From Isoptericola sediminis (GTDB taxonomy: Bacteria; Actinomycetota; Actinomycetes; Actinomycetales; Cellulomonadaceae), in assembly GCF_013085345.1 (NCBI RefSeq), contig NZ_JABFAJ010000018.1:91540-155539 (forward strand): a stretch of 64,000 nt of DNA, written 5' to 3'. A model generated the notes under the pieces. The model saw only the letters and a list, made by a program, of their open reading frames with translations. It was not told the DNA's origin and searched no databases. Positions 57,997 through 64,000 of the stretch are shown here, in pieces. Each line of letters starts with the position of its first letter. Position 1 is the first letter of the stretch. Both the position numbers and the translations under genes were made by a program.

Positions 57997-59235
57997 TCAG
58001 CCGCGTCGGGCCAGGCCCTTGACCCGTCGAACCGCGCGGCGGGCCACCTCGGAGGCGAGCTCGGTGGCCTTGAACCGCTCGAGCATCTCGATGTCGCGGC
58101 GCTGCCGTTCCTTCTTGAGGTCCTCGCGGCTCTCGGCCAGCGAACCGGTCGTCCGCTCGAGCCGTTCACCCTTCTCCAGACCCGCCTCGATGGCACCGAG
58201 CACCGCTGCCTTCGCCGCCTCCAGCGGCACCTCGTCGACGGTGAAGACCGGGTCGTCGCTCCATCGGGCGGGCGCGCGCAGCACGTCGAGGTCGCCGACG
58301 ACGCGGACACCCGTCGCCTCGATCTTGTCCGCGTAGCGGGTACCCCGCTCGGTGGCCTTCTCGGCGGCCCAGCGCGGCAGCTCGAACGCCGCGTCGTGGT
58401 CACCGGGCTTCCGCGCCGTCATGAGGTTCCCGGCCACACCCTGGCGCATCCAGTGCTCGTAGGCCGACCACGGCAGGTCCTGCCGCTTGAGCTCGGTGTT
58501 CACGGCGCGCAGCAGCTCGGCCTCGTCCACCGACATGCCCCGGTTGGAGGAGAAGCCGTCCTGCTCGTGCGCCGTGAGGAAGTCCCGCGGCAGCCCCAGG
58601 AGATCCTCGAACGCGTCGGTCAGGAGGTTGGGGGTCGCCTTGTCGATCACGATGGCGGTGACGTTCTCCGCGCCGACGATCTTCGCCCAGCGCGACAGGA
58701 CCAGGCCCTGGTTGTTGCGCGTGTGGAAGGTCCGGGTGACGCTCCGGTCCGGCGGGTCAGCCAGCACGGCCTCGAGCCAGCTCTCGAAGTCGACGGTGGC
58801 GCCCATCTTCATGTACTGCTGCCAGGAGGAGGCGAGGATCGAGCCGTAGTGCCGCAGGGTGACCACGACGTGCATCCGCTCGCCGATCGCCTCCTGGAAC
58901 CGCTTGACCGTCTTGACGGAGGCCTCGGAGGCAAACTCGTGCCCGAACCAGATCCGGTTCCCCGGGTCGGCCTCGATCTCCGCCTGGAGGCGCTCCCAGT
59001 GCTCGAGGGTCGGCTTCTGGCCCCACCCCCAGCCGCGCCCCATGAACGAGGACACCTCGCGACGGTGGTTGAAGGTGCGGCCGGGGTACAGCACCCCGTG
59101 CTCGAGCAAGGGCTCACGCAGCGCCGCGGCGGCGTTCTGCAGGTGCGTCGTCCCCGTCTTGGGAAGTCCGATGTGGAAGAGTCTGGCCCCCTCGGGCAAG
59201 AGGAGCGAGTTCTGCCGGGCGTCGATCGCGGTCAT
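57997..59235 (-). CDS. Sulfotransferase family protein with helical tail
   Basis: A 412-residue protein. RLFHIGLPKTGTTHLQNAA contains the PAPS 5'-phosphosulfate loop GLPKTGTT (23-30), and MHVVVTLRHYGSILASSW is the 3'-phosphate region. About 60 charged residues at the end (LEKGERLERTTGSLAESRED onward) are likely helical or coiled-coil. ATG at 59235 is chosen because family similarity begins there, although its ribosome site is weak. It is convergent with the TarS-like gene and divergent from the Stf0-type gene. Confidence 0.85.
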   Translation of the reverse strand: MTAIDARQNSLLLPEGARLFHIGLPKTGTTHLQNAAAALREPLLEHGVLYPGRTFNHRREVSSFMGRGWGWGQKPTLEHWERLQAEIEADPGNRIWFGHEFASEASVKTVKRFQEAIGERMHVVVTLRHYGSILASSWQQYMKMGATVDFESWLEAVLADPPDRSVTRTFHTRNNQGLVLSRWAKIVGAENVTAIVIDKATPNLLTDAFEDLLGLPRDFLTAHEQDGFSSNRGMSVDEAELLRAVNTELKRQDLPWSAYEHWMRQGVAGNLMTARKPGDHDAAFELPRWAAEKATERGTRYADKIEATGVRVVGDLDVLRAPARWSDDPVFTVDEVPLEAAKAAVLGAIEAGLEKGERLERTTGSLAESREDLKKERQRRDIEMLERFKATELASEVARRAVRRVKGLARRG

Positions 59236-59461
59236 TCCACATCCAAGACGTCTTGTCGGACCGGCCGTCCGGCCGGAGCGCTGCTGCGGGAGGAAACAGG
59301 GACAACTGTAGCGCTCCCCACTGCACGCCAGGATGGCCCGGGAGACCATGGCCCGGCATTCGTGGCGTTGCTCGACGACGTCCCCGCGGTCCGACCGTCC
59401 GGTAGAGTTCCCGCCATTGCCTACGCTCCCTCGTCGTGACGGGAGAAGGAGAGATCAACCC

Positions 59462-60226
59462 ATGAGCCAGCAGCAGGCAGGTCGGCCAGGATCCGGCGAC
59501 ACGGGCTCCCAGAAGTGGGACCAGTTCGGCGACGCCTATGACCAGCCGACCTTCTCCGGTACGCCCAGGACCTACGTGATCGCCTCGATGCCGCGATCCG
59601 GCAGCCACATGCTCGGGCACCTGCTCCACGGGACGGGACAGCTCGGCAGCCCGTTGGAGTACATCCACACGCAGCACCTCGCGACCTGGCAGGAGCGGCT
59701 CGGAGAGCCGACCCGGGCGGCGACGCTGCAGGCCGTCATGCGACGTCGCACCTCGCCGAGCGGCTGGTTCGGGGTCAAGGCGCACTGGAAGCAGTTCGCT
59801 GACGTCATGGACGACCAGGAGGTCATGGCCGTCCTCAGTCCCCAGGACTGGATCCGGATCACGCGGTCGGACAAGGTCGCGCAGGCGGTGTCGCTGGTGA
59901 TCGCCCAGCAGACCAAGGCGTGGATCAGCTTCCACCAGGCCAAGGGGGAGCCGGTCTACGACGCCGACGCCATCACCAAGGGCATCCGCGCCTTCCAGAA
60001 GCAGGAGTCCGCCTGGGACACCTTCTTCGAGACGAGAGGCATCACCCCGCACGTGGTGGTGTACGAAGAGATGCTGGAGGATCCCGCGCGGACCGTGGCC
60101 GATGTCTGCGCACGCCTCGACGTCCCCGTGCCCGCCGTTCTCCCGGAGCCGGGTACGACACGTCAGGCGACGGCCGTGAACGCCGAGTGGCGAGCGCGCT
60201 ACCTGGCCGAGTCCGGGTCGCGCTGA
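59462..60226 (+). CDS. Stf0-type sulfotransferase
   Basis: A 254-residue protein of the Stf0 family. The mycobacterial member sulfates trehalose at the 2-position in sulfolipid synthesis. The PAPS loop is IASMPRSGSHMLGHLL (loop at 44-48). WFGVKAHWKQF and RITRSDKVAQAVSL match the family's substrate and 3'-phosphate regions, and VVVYEEMLEDPARTV is the conserved C-terminal helix. ATG at 59462 follows GGAGAAGGAGAG. It is slightly shorter than mycobacterial Stf0. The acceptor need not be trehalose here. Confidence 0.88.
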   Translation: MSQQQAGRPGSGDTGSQKWDQFGDAYDQPTFSGTPRTYVIASMPRSGSHMLGHLLHGTGQLGSPLEYIHTQHLATWQERLGEPTRAATLQAVMRRRTSPSGWFGVKAHWKQFADVMDDQEVMAVLSPQDWIRITRSDKVAQAVSLVIAQQTKAWISFHQAKGEPVYDADAITKGIRAFQKQESAWDTFFETRGITPHVVVYEEMLEDPARTVADVCARLDVPVPAVLPEPGTTRQATAVNAEWRARYLAESGSR

Positions 60227-60264
60227 TCGCGGTCTTTCGGTTCACGAAGTACGACGGAGGCACG

Positions 60265-63174
60265 GTGGACTCCCCCAGGGGATCAGTTGAGGTGGACGGC
60301 GCCTTCCACGCCGTCTCGGACGTGACCGCGACGGTGTGGGTCGAGGGTGCGCTGCGGATCTGGTCGACCACGAGATGGGTCGACGACGCGGGGCGGGAGC
60401 GTACGGTTCCCTCGCCCGACGACGGGACGGGGGTCGGTGCGGGCGACGCGTCGGCCCCCGCCTCCGCGGGCATCGCGCTGGAGTCGCGGTCCGGCACGAC
60501 CGCCGTGGACGTCCCGAGCAGGACGTTCAGCGTCCTCGCTCCCGTGTCCCCCGGGCGCGTCGCCGTCCGCCTCCGCTCCGAAGCGACTCTCGACCCGCGG
60601 GAGGTCGTGGGCGGCAAGCCGCTGAGGAACGGCGTGTGGGACGTCATGGCCGTCACCTCGGAGGACGGCGTCGAGACGCGCAGCGGCCTGCGCCACGAGG
60701 GAGCAGCCCGGCCGGCTGTCGTCGGCGACCGTCCGATCGTCGCCTACCGCAACCAGGCCGGGGCCTTGAGCCTCGACACGAGCGGGACGCTGCGGACGGT
60801 CGTCGAGGACTCCCGGCCGAGACAGGCCGACGTCCACCTCGAGACACGCCCCGATGACGCGGGCCGCAGCCGCGTCACATTCTCCGTCCCACTGGACGGC
60901 GTCCACGTGGCTCCGGCCGAGGGGCGCCGACGCCGGCCCACGTCCGGGACGGCCGAGCTCGTGGCGCCCGTCGGGTCGATCGTGCGGCGGACGGCGCTGA
61001 AGGTCCGTCGTCGCCTCGGCGCCTCCACGGCACCGGGCCGCTTCAGGCTCGAAACCGAAGGACCGCAGACACACCTCACCGTCACGGCATCGGCCACTCC
61101 GGGACTCTGGCAGGTCGTGCTCACCGACGGGGGACGGCGCCGACCGGCACCCTTCATGGTAAGGATCGACCGCGGCGGAGACGCCGAGGTGGAGGTGCTG
61201 CCGACCGAGCAGTCCCGGGCGATGTCCGCGCCGGTCGAGCGCCCGGTCGTCTCCGTCGTCGTGCCGGTCTACAATTCCGGCAGCTTCGTCGAGGACGCGA
61301 TCCGGTCGGTCTTCGCACAAACGCTGCCGGCCGACAGGATCGAGATCGTCGCCGTCGACGACGGATCGACGGATGAGTCGGCCGCGATCCTGCAGGAGCT
61401 CTCGCGACACCACCCCCGCATGCGGGTCGTGTCCCGCGAGAACTCCGGCTCCGCAGCAGCTCCGCGGAACGACGGCATCGACCTCTCGACCGGGCGCTAT
61501 CTCTTCTTCCTCGACGCCGACGACCTCCTCGCGCCGCACGCGCTGGAGACGATGACCGACGTCGCGTCCGCCTCCGGCGCCCAGGTCGTGCTCGGACGGA
61601 TGCAAGGGTTCGGCAACCGGGTCGGTGTGCCCCGCCGTGCCTTCCGTCGCACGACCCTTGACGCCGACATGGTCGAGCACCACCTCATCACGGCGCTCGG
61701 CCCCACCAAGCTGTTCGACGCGGACCACGTCGGACGCCATGGCCTGAGGTTCCCCACAGGTCTGCGCAACGGCGAGGACCAGGCATTCGTCGCCGAGGCC
61801 GAGCTCACCGCGGATCGGATCGCCGTGCTCGCCGACTCCGACTACTACCTCGTGCGTGGTCATGACGATGACGTCGCGGAGCACCAGTCACGGACGTCGG
61901 AGACGATCGACGACAAGCTCATGAAGGCACGGCTCCTCTCCGCCGTCATCGTGCGTCATACGGAGCCGGGTCCCTCCCGGGAGGCACTGCTCGTCAGGCC
62001 GTTCGGCGGTGCGGCTCTGGAGGGGGTGTTCCGCAAGGGCTACCTCAAGCTCGATCCGCAGGAACGCGCCGGCCTGGTGGCCCAGGTGGTCGACGAGTTC
62101 GGGCACCTGTGGACACCGGACCTGCGCCGACGACTCGCCGCGCCGGCCCGCCCCCTGCTCGAGCTCGTGTTCCGTGGCGATCCCGAACCTCTCACGGAGC
62201 TCGTCGAGTTCGCCGGCGGCAACGTCCGGCACCTCGCGGTCGAGGCCCGCGACGAGGGGCTCGTCCTCGACGTCCCAAGGTCCATCGGGGCGATCGTCGG
62301 CCCGGAGGTCTTGCACGTCGAGGCGCCCCCGATCGAGCACCTGCTCACCGGCCTCAACGTCGACCGTGCGGGAGACATCACGCTGCGGGGCCAGGTCGAG
62401 GGCCCCGACGACCGCCCCGCGCCGACGACGGTCCACGCGTCGTGGCGCCGACGCGGCACGGACGACGCGGTTCCCGCCGAGGTCGGCGACCTGGGCACCC
62501 GTCGGGGGGCCGATGGGCACGATGCCCTGACCTTCGGCCTCAGGACACGTCCCGAGTCCCTGCCGCCGCACGGGGTCTGGGACCTGTACCTGACTCCTCT
62601 CTGGGGAACGCAGGCCGGTGCTGCGGTGCGGTTCGGCAGCGCACGGACGCGGTCGGTCGACACCGACGCCGTCGTGCTGATCTCCGTCGGTGCCGTCCTG
62701 TACGGGACGGCGAGCCACGGCAACCTCTCGCTCGACCGGGACGGGTCCGTCCATCCCGTCGAGGCGGCGACCCTCGAGGAACTCCGGCTCGACGAGGACG
62801 GGCGCCCGGAGGCCGTCATCGCGCTGCCGCGTCCGGGCGCGGACGTCCGGGCCTACGCGACCGTCGACCCCGCGGGGGGGCGTGATGCCCGGTACCGCCT
62901 GCCCTGGCGGGAGGTGGCGCAAGGGCTTCTCGCCGCCCGTCTCCCCGTGCCCTTCGACGCCATTGACACCGAGATCGTGCTGAACGTTTCGCTCGACGGC
63001 ACGCTGCTGCCCGTCGTGGTCGCGCAGAACCTGTCGGTCGAGTCGCCCGAGATCCTGACCACCGCGACGCCGGCCGACGCCGCCCATGGCGCCGTCGCGC
63101 ACGTCGCGCGCCGTCGTCCGGTGCCGGACGCCCACGCAACCGCGGCCAGTCCGCGCGAAGGGAGCAACTGGTGA
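60265..63174 (+). CDS. Large TarS-like GT2 glycosyltransferase with flanking beta domains
   Basis: A 969-residue protein. The first 320 residues are beta-rich, with repeated Ig-like pieces that end in the pattern 'GxWxVxL/M' (GVWDVMAV, GLWQVVLT). The GT-A domain (about 327-560) has VSVVVPVYNSGSFVEDAIRSV, VAVDDGSTDE, ENSGSAAAPRN, FLDADD and NGEDQAFVAEAEL. The last 350 residues again hold beta repeats like TarS (GVWDLYLTPLWG). It closely resembles the GT at 56393 in the catalytic domain, so the two likely arose by duplication, with this one gaining an N-terminal half. GTG at 60265 follows GGAGG. Confidence 0.85.
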   Translation: MDSPRGSVEVDGAFHAVSDVTATVWVEGALRIWSTTRWVDDAGRERTVPSPDDGTGVGAGDASAPASAGIALESRSGTTAVDVPSRTFSVLAPVSPGRVAVRLRSEATLDPREVVGGKPLRNGVWDVMAVTSEDGVETRSGLRHEGAARPAVVGDRPIVAYRNQAGALSLDTSGTLRTVVEDSRPRQADVHLETRPDDAGRSRVTFSVPLDGVHVAPAEGRRRRPTSGTAELVAPVGSIVRRTALKVRRRLGASTAPGRFRLETEGPQTHLTVTASATPGLWQVVLTDGGRRRPAPFMVRIDRGGDAEVEVLPTEQSRAMSAPVERPVVSVVVPVYNSGSFVEDAIRSVFAQTLPADRIEIVAVDDGSTDESAAILQELSRHHPRMRVVSRENSGSAAAPRNDGIDLSTGRYLFFLDADDLLAPHALETMTDVASASGAQVVLGRMQGFGNRVGVPRRAFRRTTLDADMVEHHLITALGPTKLFDADHVGRHGLRFPTGLRNGEDQAFVAEAELTADRIAVLADSDYYLVRGHDDDVAEHQSRTSETIDDKLMKARLLSAVIVRHTEPGPSREALLVRPFGGAALEGVFRKGYLKLDPQERAGLVAQVVDEFGHLWTPDLRRRLAAPARPLLELVFRGDPEPLTELVEFAGGNVRHLAVEARDEGLVLDVPRSIGAIVGPEVLHVEAPPIEHLLTGLNVDRAGDITLRGQVEGPDDRPAPTTVHASWRRRGTDDAVPAEVGDLGTRRGADGHDALTFGLRTRPESLPPHGVWDLYLTPLWGTQAGAAVRFGSARTRSVDTDAVVLISVGAVLYGTASHGNLSLDRDGSVHPVEAATLEELRLDEDGRPEAVIALPRPGADVRAYATVDPAGGRDARYRLPWREVAQGLLAARLPVPFDAIDTEIVLNVSLDGTLLPVVVAQNLSVESPEILTTATPADAAHGAVAHVARRRPVPDAHATAASPREGSNW

Positions 63175-63968
63175 GCCCGCTCCGACTGTGGTGGTGGCGT
63201 TGGCGCTATCCGACAGAGCTCAACTTCGGTGACGAACTGACCACTCCGCTCCTGGAGCGCCTGACGGGCAGGCCGGTCGAGTGGTCGCCGCTGGAGCAGG
63301 CGGACGTCGTCGGCGCCGGGTCGGTGCTGCAGACGGTCCTGCGGAGCCGTCCGGACCGCATGCCCAAGATCTGGGGAACGGGCATGATCGCGCCCCTCCA
63401 GGACGCGGCACCGCCGTCCTTCCGCCCGCTCGCCGTGCGTGGCCGGCTGTCGTTGGAGCAGCTGTCCCCGGAGTCCCGAGCCGCGACGGCGCTCGGAGAC
63501 CCTGGCATCCTCGCCGATCGGCTCGTCGACGGTCCCGTGCGAAAGCGGTACGCGCTGGGAGTCGTCCCGCACTACAAGGACGCAGGCGACAGCACGATGC
63601 GCGCGCTGACGGACCTGGGCCCGTCGGTCCGCCGCATCGACGTCGCGTGGTCCCCCGAGGAGGTGGCCCGCGAGATCGCCTCGTGCGAGGTCATCGTGTC
63701 GTCGTCGATGCACGGGCTGATCTTCGCCGACTCGCTCGGGGTCCCGAACGTCCGCCTCAAGGTCAGCAACAAGCTGGTGGGCGGGGACTTCAAGTTCCGC
63801 GACTACTGCTCGGCGTTCGGTCCGGACCGCTACCAGGACCCGGTCCGGCCGGACGACGTGCGCGACCGCTCCCTCGCGCAGGTCGTCGACCTGGTCCGGG
63901 ACCGCTTTCGCCCGCCCTCGGGTATCGACCGGCTCAAGGAGGGCCTGGTCGCGGCCCTTCCTGTCTAG
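63171..63968 (+). CDS. Polysaccharide pyruvyl transferase family protein
   Basis: A 265-residue protein of the PF04230 family, which adds a pyruvate ketal from PEP to a sugar and so gives the glycan a negative charge. NFGDEL at 18-23 is the family's opening motif. ADVVGAGSVLQ and VIVSSSMHGLIFADSLGVP are the two conserved nucleotide-fold pieces. It is shorter than many members (about 300-370). GTG at 63171 overlaps the large GT gene by four bases (GTGA). It seems to end the unit, as a strong hairpin follows. Confidence 0.87.
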   Translation: MSPLRLWWWRWRYPTELNFGDELTTPLLERLTGRPVEWSPLEQADVVGAGSVLQTVLRSRPDRMPKIWGTGMIAPLQDAAPPSFRPLAVRGRLSLEQLSPESRAATALGDPGILADRLVDGPVRKRYALGVVPHYKDAGDSTMRALTDLGPSVRRIDVAWSPEEVAREIASCEVIVSSSMHGLIFADSLGVPNVRLKVSNKLVGGDFKFRDYCSAFGPDRYQDPVRPDDVRDRSLAQVVDLVRDRFRPPSGIDRLKEGLVAALPV

Positions 63969-63977
63969 GGCCACGTC

Positions 63978-64000
63978 GGGCGGGACGGTCCGTCCCGCCC
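63978..64000 (+). terminator. Hairpin after the pyruvyltransferase gene
   Basis: GGGCGGGACG (63978-63987) pairs exactly with CGTCCCGCCC (63991-64000) around a three-base loop. It starts nine bases past the stop codon. The window ends at the stem, so a following T-run cannot be judged. Confidence 0.65.

Overview
The window is high-GC, densely packed chromosomal DNA from an actinobacterium. The gene order mtrA-mtrB-lpqB-comF-hpf-secA is an actinobacterial signature. Uniformly GC-rich codon use, many GTG starts and 4-base GTGA/ATGA stop-start overlaps fit a Micrococcales-type genome (Cellulomonadaceae or Promicromonosporaceae would fit, but this is only a guess). I saw no tRNA, rRNA, CRISPR array, transposase or integrase.

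Left part (1-28.9 kb), housekeeping. The minus strand carries the start of secA, a CPA2 cation/proton antiporter, a YcaQ/AlkZ-type DNA glycosylase, hpf, and the comF-lpqB-mtrB-mtrA envelope-stress cluster. Divergent from mtrA is a five-gene plus-strand operon: a GDPD-type membrane protein, DUF4129, DUF4350, a MoxR ATPase and a DUF58 protein. SpoIIM-like and RDD membrane proteins, a two-gene ABC exporter, ahcY, an acyltransferase-3 protein, a glycine-betaine-type ABC importer, a DUF1275 protein and a gamma-glutamyltransferase-family protein follow.

Middle part (28.9-35.4 kb), sulfate activation. cysQ-cysD-cysN run leftward into a sulfotransferase gene. A TauE/SafE permease and an APS kinase (cysC) with an unusual N-terminal half run rightward. 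ATP sulfurylase, APS kinase and a PAP phosphatase without any PAPS/APS reductase in view point to making PAPS for sulfotransferases.

Right part (35.4-64 kb), a surface-glycan locus. It holds a Wzm/Wzt-type ABC exporter and three possible nonulosonate transferases (GT52-like, DUF6716-like and polysialyltransferase-like). A single reading frame joins a CMP-nonulosonate cytidylyltransferase, a KdsC-like phosphatase and a NeuB-type synthase. The locus also has mannose-6-phosphate isomerase, UDP-galactopyranose mutase with a GlfT2-like galactofuranosyltransferase, several GT2 enzymes (one a tandem fusion), a LicD-methyltransferase fusion, two TarS-like GT2 proteins and a pyruvyltransferase. Five further sulfotransferase-like proteins of several families lie in it, one with a ruined PAPS loop.

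Taken together, the right half looks like a machine for a sulfated, possibly pyruvylated wall or capsular glycan with galactofuranose and a nonulosonic acid. Because manA is present and no ManNAc-forming epimerase is seen, the acid may be Kdn made from mannose-6-phosphate (inference). The PAPS genes next door would feed the sulfotransferases.
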